From Pseudomonas sp. Irchel s3h14 (GTDB lineage: Bacteria > Pseudomonadota > Gammaproteobacteria > Pseudomonadales > Pseudomonadaceae), in contig NZ_FYDJ01000015.1 of the NCBI RefSeq assembly GCF_900187425.1, positions 1 through 64,000 of the forward strand: 64,000 bases of DNA, read 5' to 3'. The translations under genes and the position numbers were made by a program. Below, one piece after another: positions 26,322 to 34,520 of this stretch; positions within the stretch are counted from its first letter, which is position 1; each line of letters begins with the position of its first letter. The notes beneath the pieces were generated by a model. The model was not told the origin of the DNA and searched no databases. It worked only from the letters and a program-made list of their open reading frames with translations.

Positions 26322-27251
26322 TCATCGCGTGCTTTTTGATTGCGTGTGGGTGGCTGCCCGCAGCAAAGCGTCAGCCGTGGCTTCGATGTCTTCACGCCAA
26401 TGTAGCTTCTCCAGCCAACTGCCGGGAATGCCCTGCACACCGTAATGAGCCCCGGCCAACTGGCCAACGATGGCGGCAGTGGTATCGGCGTCGTCGCCCA
26501 GGTTGGCGGCTTTCAGGATGGCGGCTTCAAAGCTGTCAGTCTGATGAAAGCACCACAGGGCCGCTTCCAGTGAAGCAACGCAGTAACCGCTGCCATGGAT
26601 TTCGCGTTCAGGTTTACCCCGATAATCGCCTCGTGCGATGGCGGCAACTTTGGGTTCCAGGCATGTCGTTTCTGACAAACCGAGCACTTCTGCCTTGGAC
26701 GCGCCTTGCAACGCTCGGTGGATCAGCTCGGCGAACAACTGACAGCATTCGATCGCTTCCGGTGCGGCGTGGGTGGTTCGTGAGCTGTTGGCGGAAAACG
26801 CCAGGATCCGGTCGCGATCGGGAAAGTAATACAGCACAACCGGCACCAGGCGCATCAGCGAGCCGTTGCCTGCCGTGCGGCGATCGGTGGAGCCGGCGAA
26901 CGGTTCCCCGGTTTTCTGAAAACGCGACAGGGCGTCGCGTACGGTCATGCCAATGTCAAAGCATTCACCCGTTGAACTCAGATAACCCCATTGCCACCAA
27001 TTCAAGTAACGACCCATCTGATCGTCCGCCTCGAAGCCGTTTTTGCTCAGCAGGCTTTCGGCCAGGCACAGCGCCATCGAGGTGTCATCGGTCCATTGCC
27101 CGGCTTTCAGATTGAAAGGGCCACCACCCACCATGTCGGTCAGGGGCTTGAACGAGCCGCGTGGCTGGAACTCGACGCTGGTGCCAACGGCATCACCGCA
27201 GGCCAGGCCCAGCAGGGCTCCGCGATAACGTTCCGTAAGTGAAAGCTGCAT
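26322..27251 (-). CDS. ADP-ribosylglycohydrolase family protein
   Basis: The protein has 309 residues. This dinuclear-magnesium, DraG-like family removes ADP-ribose from proteins or small molecules. The metal-binding motifs are visible: GLACGDAVG and the WTDDTSMALCL loop near the start and LGDDADTTAAIVGQLAGA near the C-terminus. AAGGA precedes the ATG at 27251. No dinitrogenase reductase or DraT gene lies nearby, so it is probably not part of nitrogenase control. Target unknown. Confidence 0.9.
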   Translation of the reverse strand: MQLSLTERYRGALLGLACGDAVGTSVEFQPRGSFKPLTDMVGGGPFNLKAGQWTDDTSMALCLAESLLSKNGFEADDQMGRYLNWWQWGYLSSTGECFDIGMTVRDALSRFQKTGEPFAGSTDRRTAGNGSLMRLVPVVLYYFPDRDRILAFSANSSRTTHAAPEAIECCQLFAELIHRALQGASKAEVLGLSETTCLEPKVAAIARGDYRGKPEREIHGSGYCVASLEAALWCFHQTDSFEAAILKAANLGDDADTTAAIVGQLAGAHYGVQGIPGSWLEKLHWREDIEATADALLRAATHTQSKSTR

Positions 27252-27448
27252 GAATCGTCCTTGTCTGAGTCAATTTCGCGTTTTAACGTTAGCAGTTTCG
27301 GTCTACTCGTTTTGCTTTCAAACCAGCAGTTACACTTGGAAATGCAGCTGAATATTTCGTACAGGGTTGATTGCGATACCCGATTGATACAACTTTAGAG
27401 TTGGTCTTGTGGTCTTACAGGCCTACTGTTCAGTACAGGAGGTGACTT

Positions 27449-27937
27449 ATGAATCCAGCATCAGATCGCATTGAAAGGAAGATCCTGCTCAAAACGCCGC
27501 GCTCGCAGGTCTGGCGCGTGCTGGCCAATGCCGAAGCCTTCGGGCAGTGGTTTGGCGTGGCGCTGGAGGGCAAGCGTTTTGTCGCCGGTGAATGGACCCA
27601 GGGGCAGATTACGTACCCGGGTTATGAACACTTGCTGTGGAACGTACTGGTAGAGCGGGTCGAGCCGGAACGGGTGTTTTCGTTTCGCTGGCATCCGTAT
27701 GCCGTGGAACCTGAGCTCGATTACTCCCAGGAACCCACCACGCTGGTGAAGTTCGAGCTCGAAGACATTGATGAAGGCACGTTACTCAAGGTCACCGAGT
27801 CCGGTTTCGATCACATCCCTCAGACGCGCCGGCTCAAGGCGTTCCGCATGGACAGCCGCGGCTGGGATGAACAGATGAACAACATCGAAGAGTTTCTCAA
27901 AGTCAGTGCCAAGGCGCGTGAGCGTCAGGAAGAGTGA
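27449..27937 (+). CDS. SRPBCC domain (AHSA1-type) protein
   Basis: The protein has 162 residues with a strong AGGAGGTGA site. The START-like fold is seen in the RKILLKTPRSQVWRVLANAEAFGQWF beginning, a central VEPERVFSFRWHPYA strand pair, and a C-terminal helix RGWDEQMNNIEEFLK. Members bind hydrophobic ligands or act as Hsp90 activator-like proteins. These genes are often paired with an ArsR regulator, but none is present. Confidence 0.85.
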   Translation: MNPASDRIERKILLKTPRSQVWRVLANAEAFGQWFGVALEGKRFVAGEWTQGQITYPGYEHLLWNVLVERVEPERVFSFRWHPYAVEPELDYSQEPTTLVKFELEDIDEGTLLKVTESGFDHIPQTRRLKAFRMDSRGWDEQMNNIEEFLKVSAKARERQEE

Positions 27938-27944
27938 TGGCTGC

Positions 27945-28052
27945 ATGTTCGAACCTTGGCTGAAACACTGGGCTTTTCTCGAGGACGACACCCTGACGGC
28001 CGAAGGTCAGCTGCAGGCCGCTAAACTCGCGGCTTCAATGCTTGAAACCTGA
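27945..28052 (+). pseudogene. Short open frame, possible gene remnant
   Basis: A 35-codon frame starts MFEPWLKHW and runs to TGA. The first residues resemble the N-terminus of some Pseudomonas aminoglycoside-phosphotransferase-like proteins, and the rest does not continue that family. It may be the stump of a deleted gene, or chance. It ends shortly before the first sRNA promoter. Confidence 0.3.
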
Positions 28053-28080
28053 GCCGTCTAAGGGTTTTCGGAAGGGCAGC

Positions 28081-28148
28081 TATAGCGAATGTCCTACACG
28101 CGATGGTAGCTATGTCGTCTATTGCACATTGGATCCTAAGCGTAATCT
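28081..28148 (+). promoter_or_regulatory. GacA-box-like site and promoter of the first sRNA
   Basis: TATAGCGAATGTCCTACA (28081-28098) matches 10 of 14 fixed positions of the GacA box TGTAAGNNATNNCTTACA. TTGCAC (-35) begins 23 bases after it, and TAATCT (-10, 28143-28148) follows after 15 bases. Confidence 0.6.
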
Positions 28149-28153
28149 AGCCT

Positions 28154-28271
28154 CATCAACCGAAGCACAGGAAGTGCTCGGGATCACGGATGATCGACCA
28201 TAAGCAAGGAATCGCTGCCGACAGGGAGTCGTAATGGTCTTGGGAAAAACCCGCTTCGGCGGGTTTTTTTT
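28154..28271 (+). ncRNA. rsmX: Rsm-type regulatory sRNA, copy 1 (RsmX-like)
   Basis: About 118 bases with four small hairpins that expose GGA in the loop: GCAC-AGGAA-GTGC (28165-28177), GATCA-CGGA-TGATC (28182-28195), AGC-AAGGAATC-GCT (28203-28216) and CGAC-AGGGA-GTCG (28219-28231). A terminator AACCCGC-TTCG-GCGGGTT with a T-run ends it. Repeated GGA hairpins are the way Rsm/Csr sRNAs titrate RsmA/RsmE proteins in the Gac system. Size and plan fit RsmX; the 5' end is inferred from the promoter. Confidence 0.8.
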
Positions 28272-28331
28272 CGCCTGTCGAAAAGGCCTTGGCAGATGAG
28301 TTTCGTGTAGCAGGAGAGGGCTTCATGGCTG

Positions 28332-28399
28332 AATGGTCAATGGCTTACGCCAGAGCGCTGGTATGTCCTCTGTTTACGCTTCACCGATGTGTTTAATCT
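28332..28399 (+). promoter_or_regulatory. GacA-box-like site and promoter of the second sRNA
   Basis: AATGGTCAATGGCTTACG (28332-28349) keeps the ATNNCTTAC half of the GacA box. TTTACG (-35) begins 23 bases later and TAATCT (-10) follows after 15 bases, the same geometry as for copy 1. Confidence 0.5.
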
Positions 28400-28404
28400 G
28401 GATC

Positions 28405-28518
28405 CATCAACTGAGTCGCAGGAAGCGCTCAGGATCACGGATGATCGACCATTGGCCAGGATGGCTGCCGACAGGATGTCGAAATGGTCTTGAGAAACCC
28501 GCTTAGGCGGGTTTTTTT
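28405..28518 (+). ncRNA. rsmX: Rsm-type regulatory sRNA, copy 2 (RsmX-like)
   Basis: About 114 bases, a diverged tandem copy of the sRNA at 28154. Four GGA hairpins are kept: CGC-AGGAA-GCG (28417-28427), GATCA-CGGA-TGATC (28433-28446), GCC-AGGAT-GGC (28455-28465) and CGAC-AGGAT-GTCG (28469-28481). AAACCCGC-TTA-GGCGGGTTT with a T-run ends it. Stem changes between copies are compensated, for example GCAC/GTGC becomes CGC/GCG, which supports a selected RNA structure. Confidence 0.8.
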
Positions 28519-28596
28519 ATGGGCGATGGAAAATCCTCGGCGCATCATTTTGGCCGGGGGAGCGGCAGCCAGGCACTGGCTGCCGGTCGGGATGGA

Positions 28597-29292
28597 TCAG
28601 CGTGCTGACAACTGATCAAGTTTCGCCGCTGCACGCTCAGTGATTTGCGAGCGCAGTTTCAACGATGCAGCGGCACGGTTGCGGGCTTCCTCCAGCACGC
28701 TGACCGGAGCCGTTTCAGGGCTGCCCGACGCAAACGGCGGTGCCGGGGCGTATTCGAGCTGCAACTGCACCAGCTCTGCCGTGTCCTTATCGAAAAGCTC
28801 CGCGGCCAGGGTCAGCGCAAAATCGATGCCCGCCGTGATTCCGCCACCAGTCAACAGATTGCCGTCGCGCACCACCCGATCCTTTACCGGGATCGCCCCC
28901 AAAGGCGCCAGCAATTCGTGATAAGCCCAGTGAGTGGTGGCGCGTTTGCCCTTCAGCAGACCCGCCGCACCGAGGACCAGCGCGCCGGTACACACCGACG
29001 TGATGTAACGCGCGGTGGCGGCCTGCGCCTTGGTGAAGGCCAGCGTCTCTTCATCTTCCATCAACGGCCCGACGCCACCGCCGCCGGGAATGCAGATCAC
29101 ATCCAGCTTCGGGCAATCGTCGAATGTGGTGGTCGGTTTCAGCACCAGGCCCGTGCTCGCGGTGACCGGCATCAGGTCCTTCCAGATCAAATGCACCTTC
29201 ACGTCCGGCAGCGAGGCCAGTACGTCGTAAGGGCCGGTGAGGTCCAGTTGCTGAACCTGTGGAAACAACAGAAAACCGATCTGCAACGTCAT
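28597..29292 (-). CDS. inhA: Isonitrile hydratase-like DJ-1/PfpI family protein
   Basis: The protein has 231 residues. The sequence follows the P. putida isonitrile hydratase InhA closely from memory (MTLQIGFLLFPQVQQLDLTG start, DVICIPGGGGVGPLMEDE, LTGGGITAGIDFALTLAAELF). InhA converts isonitriles to N-substituted formamides. The nucleophile is the Cys in TSVCTGALVLGAAGLL. It is divergent from a GlxA-type regulator that itself carries a DJ-1-like domain, and a palindrome lies between the two. Confidence 0.9.
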   Translation of the reverse strand: MTLQIGFLLFPQVQQLDLTGPYDVLASLPDVKVHLIWKDLMPVTASTGLVLKPTTTFDDCPKLDVICIPGGGGVGPLMEDEETLAFTKAQAATARYITSVCTGALVLGAAGLLKGKRATTHWAYHELLAPLGAIPVKDRVVRDGNLLTGGGITAGIDFALTLAAELFDKDTAELVQLQLEYAPAPPFASGSPETAPVSVLEEARNRAAASLKLRSQITERAAAKLDQLSAR

Positions 29293-29343
29293 GGCATTTT
29301 TCTCATGAAGTGGGTGGACGACTTCAATTTAGGCTCGTAGGAT

Positions 29344-29382
29344 TTGGCGCATACGCCAATAACCCCACGAATTACGCCAATC
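29344..29382. promoter_or_regulatory. Operator-like inverted repeat between inhA and the GlxA regulator
   Basis: TTGGCG-CATA-CGCCAA (29344-29359) is a perfect inverted repeat, and a third half-site ACGCCAAT follows at 29374-29381. It sits in the 90-bp divergent gap, suited to control of both genes. Confidence 0.6.
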
Positions 29383-30366
29383 ATGCCGAAAACCATTCAT
29401 ATGCTCGCCTTTGCCAATGTGCAATTGCTCGACGTCACCGGGCCGTTGCAGGTGTTCGCCTCGGCCAACGATATTTCCCGCCAGCAAGGCTTGCCGGCGC
29501 CTTACGCGCCGACGGTGATTGCCAGCGGCGGCGGGGCGGTAATGTCGTCGGCGGGGTTGGCGCTGTTGGCCGAGCCGTTGCCCGAAGAGGGCAGTGACAC
29601 GTTGATCATTGCCGGTGGCTGGGGCGTTTACGACGCGGCGCGAGATGAACCGCTGGTGGCCTGGGTACGTGAACATGCGACGGGGTGTCGACGGGTATCG
29701 TCGGTGTGCACCGGGGCATTTTTGCTGGCGGCCAGCGGCTGGCTCGATGGCCGGCGGGTGGTCACTCACTGGACCCGTTGCGAGCAGTTGGCGCAGCAGC
29801 ATCCGCGGCTGCAGGTTGAGCCCAATCCGATTTTCATCAATGACGGTCCGGTCTGGACCTCGGCCGGGGTCACCGCCGGTATCGATCTGGCGCTGGCCAT
29901 GGTCGAAGAAGATCTCGGCCGCACGATGGCCCTGGAAGTTGCCCGGCAACTGGTGGTGTTCCTGAAACGTCCCGGCGGCCAGTCGCAGTTCAGCGTGACC
30001 CTCTCTTTGCAAAAGGAAGGCAACCGTTTCGACGAACTTCACGCCTGGATCAGCGAAAACCTTACCAAGGATCTCGGCGTTCCGACCCTGGCCTTGCAGG
30101 CGGGTATGAGCGAACGCAGCTTCGTCCGCCACTACCGCGCCGACACCGGCCAGACTCCGGCGAGAGCCATCGAACTGATTCGGGTCGAGACCGCCCGACG
30201 TTTGCTCAGCGATACCGGCGTGCCGATCAAACGGGTGGCGGTGCAATGCGGTTTCGGCAGCGAAGAGACGCTTCGACGCAGTTTTCTGCGGGCCATGGGC
30301 GTGACCCCGCAGGCCTATCGCGAGCGTTTCAGCGTCAGCCCTCCAGCAGATCCAGTAACGCTCTGA
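29383..30366 (+). CDS. GlxA-family AraC-type regulator with DJ-1/PfpI domain
   Basis: The protein has 327 residues. The N-terminal half is a DJ-1/PfpI-like sensor domain (MLAFANVQLLDVTGPLQVF, VSSVCTGAFLLAASGWL, TSAGVTAGIDLALAMVEED). The C-terminal half is an AraC helix-turn-helix pair (LALQAGMSERSFVRHYRADTGQTPA, IKRVAVQCGFGSEETLRRSF). It probably controls the divergent inhA gene. The start at 29383 is chosen from the domain boundary; no clear Shine-Dalgarno is seen and the longer TTG frame would start inside the operator. Confidence 0.88.
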   Translation: MPKTIHMLAFANVQLLDVTGPLQVFASANDISRQQGLPAPYAPTVIASGGGAVMSSAGLALLAEPLPEEGSDTLIIAGGWGVYDAARDEPLVAWVREHATGCRRVSSVCTGAFLLAASGWLDGRRVVTHWTRCEQLAQQHPRLQVEPNPIFINDGPVWTSAGVTAGIDLALAMVEEDLGRTMALEVARQLVVFLKRPGGQSQFSVTLSLQKEGNRFDELHAWISENLTKDLGVPTLALQAGMSERSFVRHYRADTGQTPARAIELIRVETARRLLSDTGVPIKRVAVQCGFGSEETLRRSFLRAMGVTPQAYRERFSVSPPADPVTL

Positions 30367-30515
30367 GCGTTGCCTCCATGCTCATTGTTTGAAGCGAAAG
30401 TTTTACGGCGATAGAACAGTCAACAAGCGGACAGGGTCGTTCTACCGCCAAAGTTTGCAGGTGATCGTGATTTGTCCGCGCTTGGAGCAGGCTGAATTTT
30501 CAGGTGTGAGGGTGC

Positions 30516-30905
30516 CTAAGCCTCGACTTCCGAAACTTGATTGAAGTACTTCGACCGATCCGGCGTAAACGTCACCACCATGTTGGTCCGCGAACAGGTC
30601 AATGCCCGTTCTTCACCCAAATCAACATCCAGATCTTCCCCGCGCAACCCTTGCCACTGGGCGAGGTACTTGAGGGATCCGTATTTTTCGAGTTTTTTCA
30701 GGCTGCGGCTGACGCCACCTTTCCAGCCCAGCACCGGGAGTTCGCCGGCAAGGCAGCGTTGGGCGAGTTCGGGGAAACGGGCGGCGCGTTGGCGGCCGAT
30801 TTCCCAGCATTTGATCAGGCCCTTGTCCTGGCCTTCCCACAATTCATCCCGGTTCAGGCCTGACCGGAGTGGGGCGTCGATGCTGCGGTGGATGCGCTGG
30901 GTCAT
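30516..30905 (-). CDS. Conserved-type hypothetical protein
   Basis: The protein has 129 residues and is not recognised. It has no signal peptide or membrane segment. It is rich in charged residues, with WKGGVSRSLKKLEKYGSLKYLAQWQG in the middle and an acidic DLDVDLGEERALT after it. AAGGAA precedes the ATG by five bases. It lies alone between the GlxA regulator and the GH15 gene and runs against the regulator. Confidence 0.65.
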   Translation of the reverse strand: MTQRIHRSIDAPLRSGLNRDELWEGQDKGLIKCWEIGRQRAARFPELAQRCLAGELPVLGWKGGVSRSLKKLEKYGSLKYLAQWQGLRGEDLDVDLGEERALTCSRTNMVVTFTPDRSKYFNQVSEVEA

Positions 30906-31073
30906 TCTGGTTCCTTGAATTCGGGTTTTGTTGGACAGCTCCGCTGTACCCGTTGACGGTCGATGGTAGGGGTGGATGTAACGGCTGGCAACAAAGGATT
31001 TTCCGGTAGCGGATGCGGGTTTTGTTTAAGCAATGCAGGACTTCGGACTACACAAACTTGTGGCGAGGTGCTC

Positions 31074-32900
31074 TCACGGCTGCCAGAAACTCTTCTCCCC
31101 GCTCAATTTCCGATCCAGAAAACACGCCGCACTGATCAGTGCCAAATGCGTCAGCGCTTGCGGCGTATTGCCCAGATGCCGCGCATGGCTGTCGAACTCT
31201 TCGGCGTACAACCCCAACGGGTTCGCATACCTCAGCAACTGTTCAAACTCCAGATGTGCCTTTTCCACCTGGCCGGCGCGGGCCAGGCATTCGACGTACC
31301 AGAACGAGCACGCGGCGAAGGCGCCTTCGGTGCCATCGAGGCCGTCGATCCGGGTGTCGTCATTGCGATAGCGGTAAGCCATGCCTTCGCGCACCAGATT
31401 CTTTTCGATGGCGTCGAGGGTCGCAAGCCAGCGCGGGTCCTTGGCGCTGACGAAGCGCACCAGCGGCATCAGCAGCATCGAGCCGTCGAGGGCGGTACCA
31501 CCCTTGTACTGAACGAAATGCCCGCGTTCTTCGTTCCAGAAGTTTTCCCAGATGTCGGCGTAGATCGCTTGTCGGGTCTGGTCCCAGCGGGCGAACGGGG
31601 CGGGCAGTGAGCGTTTTGAGGCGAGGCGAATGGCTCGGTCCAGAGCGACCCAGCACATCAGCCGCGAGTGCAGGAAGTGATGCTGTTCGCCGCGCATCTC
31701 CCAGATGCCGACGTCCTTTTGCTCCCAGGTTTCGCAGACCTGATCGACCACTTCCACCGTGTGTTTCCAGCCTTCATGGGAGATGGCGTCGCCATATTTG
31801 TTGACCAGGTAAACCGCGTCCATCAGCTCGCCGAAGATGTCGAGCTGGACCTGGTCGTAAGCCTGATTGCCGATCCGTACCGGTGTTGCACCGCCATGAC
31901 CGGACAGGTGCGAGAGTTCGGTTTCCGGCAGTTCCTGGCGGCCATCGATGGCATAGAGGATGTTGAGTTTCATCGGTTTGCCGTGGCAATCGCTGACCCG
32001 CCCGCGCAGCCAGCGCATGTAGTCGTTGGCTTCCTGAACGAAGCCCAGGCGCATGAACGCATAGACGGTGAACGAGGCGTCGCGGATCCACGTGTAGCGG
32101 TAATCCCAGTTGCGCTCGCCGCCAGGTGTTTCCGGCAGGCCGAAGGTAGCGGCGGCGAGGATTGCGCCATGTTTGCGCGAGGTCAGCAGCTTCAACGCCA
32201 GGGCCGAGCGATTGACCATTTCCCGCCAGCGGCCGCGGTAGTTGGATTGGCCAATCCAGTCGCGCCAGAACTTCAGGGTACGTTCCAGGCAGATCGCGGC
32301 GGCGCCTTCCTTGAACCGCGGGTCGTCGATACCGCCGAGCAGGAATTCGGCGCTCTGGTCCTGTTCGAGGGTGAATTCGGCGACTGCCGCATGGCCGTCT
32401 ATGCGTAAAGCCTGATCCGAAGACAGGCGCAGGGACGGCTGATTGGCGGCCTCGAAGGTCACGTCCTCTTCATCCATGCGTGCGCGGGTCTTGGCGCGAG
32501 CGTAGTCATGACGCACGGCACAGCGCATATGAAACGTTGCCTGGCCGCTGACCACACGCACCCGGCGCATCAGCATCGGCGTGGCATCTTCGCTGTCGCC
32601 GATGGGCAGCAGGTCAGTGACTTCGACGACTGCGCGGTCGCTGAGCCAACGGGTTTGCAGCACATTGGTGTCGGGCAGGTAAATCTGTTCGCGGCGGGCA
32701 TCGGGCAGGTCCGGCGACAGTTGAAAGATGCCGGCCTCGGGGGTGTCCAGCAGCGAGCAGAAGATCGACGGGCTGTCGAATTCCGGCCAGCAGAAAAAGT
32801 CGACGCTGCCTTTATCGTTGACCAGTGCCGCGCTGCGCATGTCGCCGATGATGCCGTGGGCGTCGATGGCGCTTTGTCGTTCGGGATGATGATCAGCCAT
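31074..32900 (-). CDS. Glycoside hydrolase family 15 protein (glucoamylase-like)
   Basis: The protein has 608 residues. The N-terminal part (about 1-230) is the beta-sandwich of bacterial GH15 enzymes (AIDAHGIIGDMRSAALVNDKGSVDFFCWPEFDSP). The rest is an (alpha/alpha)6 barrel with NWDYRYTWIRDASFTVYAF and GIWEMRGEQHHFLHSRLMCWVALDRAI, where the acidic active-site residues lie. There is no signal peptide, so it is cytoplasmic. Substrates in this group include maltooligosaccharides and trehalose. The ATG at 32900 is chosen because the longer frame runs through a REP element (33005-33083). Confidence 0.88.
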   Translation of the reverse strand: MADHHPERQSAIDAHGIIGDMRSAALVNDKGSVDFFCWPEFDSPSIFCSLLDTPEAGIFQLSPDLPDARREQIYLPDTNVLQTRWLSDRAVVEVTDLLPIGDSEDATPMLMRRVRVVSGQATFHMRCAVRHDYARAKTRARMDEEDVTFEAANQPSLRLSSDQALRIDGHAAVAEFTLEQDQSAEFLLGGIDDPRFKEGAAAICLERTLKFWRDWIGQSNYRGRWREMVNRSALALKLLTSRKHGAILAAATFGLPETPGGERNWDYRYTWIRDASFTVYAFMRLGFVQEANDYMRWLRGRVSDCHGKPMKLNILYAIDGRQELPETELSHLSGHGGATPVRIGNQAYDQVQLDIFGELMDAVYLVNKYGDAISHEGWKHTVEVVDQVCETWEQKDVGIWEMRGEQHHFLHSRLMCWVALDRAIRLASKRSLPAPFARWDQTRQAIYADIWENFWNEERGHFVQYKGGTALDGSMLLMPLVRFVSAKDPRWLATLDAIEKNLVREGMAYRYRNDDTRIDGLDGTEGAFAACSFWYVECLARAGQVEKAHLEFEQLLRYANPLGLYAEEFDSHARHLGNTPQALTHLALISAACFLDRKLSGEKSFWQP

Positions 32901-33004
32901 TGCCGCGAAACTCCGGGAGCCTTGTGTCGAGGGCTTAACTAGCTGACTGGCGGGCGGTGATGAGAGTTCACGACGAACCGTGAAAGATTCGTCACCTGAC
33001 CGCC

Positions 33005-33083
33005 TGATCGTTCCCACGCTTCGCGTCCATTTGGGACGCAGAGCGTCCCTGGCTGCATTCCCACGCGGAGCGTGGGAACGATC
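33005..33083. repeat. Palindromic repeat, GATCGTTCCCACGC type
   Basis: A short form of the element seen at 18206: GATCGTTCCCACGC and GCGTGGGAACGATC enclose a small inner palindrome. It lies in the divergent gap between the GH15 gene and the MFS gene. Confidence 0.8.
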
Positions 33084-33178
33084 AACTTGTGGGGCCTTAA
33101 CATTCAACCAACAATTGGCTGCTTTCCCCTCAACCCGCGTTTATGGCAACTTGCAGGCCCTTGTTGAGACCTGCACCT

Positions 33179-34351
33179 ATGGCAAACCCTTACCGCGAGC
33201 TGTTCAAAGCCCCAGGCAGCAGCGCTTTTGTGCTGGCCGGGATGATCGCGCGCATGCCGATTTCCATGACCGGCATCGGCCTGATCACCATGCTCTCGCA
33301 GTTGCAGGGTGGCTACGGATTGGCTGGCGCAGTGGCGGCCACGTTTGCCCTGGCCACGGCGTTTTGCGCGCCGCAAGTCTCGCGGCTGGTGGACCGTTTC
33401 GGGCAGCGCCGGATCTTGCCAGTCTCGGCACTGATCGGTGGCGGGGCGTTGCTGTTGGTGTTGCTTTGCACTCGTTTGCAGGCGCCGCAGTGGACGTTGT
33501 TTGTATTCGCCGCGCTGGCCGGGTGCATGCCGAGCATGTCGGCGATGGTGCGGGCGCGCTGGACCGAGGTGTATCGCGGCCAACCTGAACTGCAAACCGC
33601 CTATGCGCTGGAGTCGGTGCTGGACGAGGTCTGTTTTATTGTCGGGCCGCCACTGTCGGTGGGGTTGTGCGTGGTGGCGTTCCCCGAAGCCGGACCATTG
33701 GCGGCGTTGCTGATGCTGGCGATCGGGGTGACGGCGTTTGTGCTGCAACGTGACACCGAGCCGGCGATTCATCCTCATGAAGACCATCATCAGGCCTCGA
33801 TCATTCGTTCCAGCGAGATTCAGTTGCTGATGCTGTTGATGGTCGCCATGGGCACCATCGTCGGCGTGGTGGATGTGGTCAGCGTGGCGTTCGCCCAGCA
33901 GCAGGGCCAGCCGGCGGCGGCGAGCATTGTGTTGTCGGTGTATGCCATCGGCTCGTGCATGGCCGGGCTGGCGTTCGGGGCGTTGCGCTCGAAACTGCCG
34001 TTGCCGCAACTGTTCCTGTACGGCGGAGTGGCGACGGCGGTGACCACGCTGCCGTTGCTGCTGGCGACGAACATTCTCGGGCTGTCGCTGGCGGTGTTCG
34101 TCGCCGGGCTGTTTTTTGCGCCGACCCTGATTGTGGCGATGGCGTTGGTGGAGCGCATCGTGCCGCCGGCCAAACTCACTGAAGGCCTGACCTGGCTAGT
34201 GACCGGGTTGAGCATTGGCGTGGCGATCGGTGCGGCCAGTTCGGGTTGGCTTATCGATACATTTGGAGCCCGGAGCGGATTCTGGGTCGCCGTCGCCGCT
34301 GGCGCCGTGGTCCTCGGTTCCGCAGTGCAAAGCTTCCGCCACTTGAAATGA
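33179..34351 (+). CDS. MFS transporter
   Basis: This membrane protein of 390 residues has about 12 hydrophobic segments and a DRFGQRRILP loop after TM2, as in major facilitator carriers. Later segments include GLTWLVTGLSIGVAIGAASSGWLIDTFGARSGF. It is of the drug/sugar efflux-like type with short loops. The start at 33179 removes a basic 12-residue extension. Function is not clear from context, and it stands alone between repeat elements. Confidence 0.85.
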   Translation: MANPYRELFKAPGSSAFVLAGMIARMPISMTGIGLITMLSQLQGGYGLAGAVAATFALATAFCAPQVSRLVDRFGQRRILPVSALIGGGALLLVLLCTRLQAPQWTLFVFAALAGCMPSMSAMVRARWTEVYRGQPELQTAYALESVLDEVCFIVGPPLSVGLCVVAFPEAGPLAALLMLAIGVTAFVLQRDTEPAIHPHEDHHQASIIRSSEIQLLMLLMVAMGTIVGVVDVVSVAFAQQQGQPAAASIVLSVYAIGSCMAGLAFGALRSKLPLPQLFLYGGVATAVTTLPLLLATNILGLSLAVFVAGLFFAPTLIVAMALVERIVPPAKLTEGLTWLVTGLSIGVAIGAASSGWLIDTFGARSGFWVAVAAGAVVLGSAVQSFRHLK

Positions 34352-34356
34352 TGACT

Positions 34357-34453
34357 AAATGTGGGAGCGGGCTTGCTCGCGAATGCGGTGGGTCAAACAA
34401 CATCAACGCTGACTGATACACCGCATTCGCGAGCAAGCCCGCTCCCACATTTA
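34357..34453. repeat. REP pair, GTGGGAGC type
   Basis: AATGTGGGAGCGGGCTTGCT and its complement face each other around about 40 bases; the arms extend to GCGGTG/CACCGC. It marks the upstream edge of the pyoverdine region. Confidence 0.85.
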
Positions 34454-34463
34454 GATCTCCGAC

Positions 34464-34487
34464 TAATTCAAGTCGCGCCTCATCCGT
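34464..34487 (+). promoter_or_regulatory. PvdS-type iron-starvation promoter candidate
   Basis: TAATT-N16-CGT matches the PvdS box TAAAT-N16-CGT with one mismatch. It lies 34 bases before the GTG of the thioesterase gene. Confidence 0.5.
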
Positions 34488-34520
34488 TCTCTTAACAGAC
34501 AACTTTTTGAGGTAAACCCG

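Noticed and set aside
26322..27251. ADP-ribosylglycohydrolase as part of a toxin-antitoxin or DraT/DraG pair
   Set aside because: No ADP-ribosyltransferase gene is adjacent; the neighbours are an LprI-like and an SRPBCC gene.
32901..33107. N-terminal extension of the GH15 gene
   Set aside because: It runs through a palindromic repeat and is not GH15-like; the ATG at 32900 fits the domain start.
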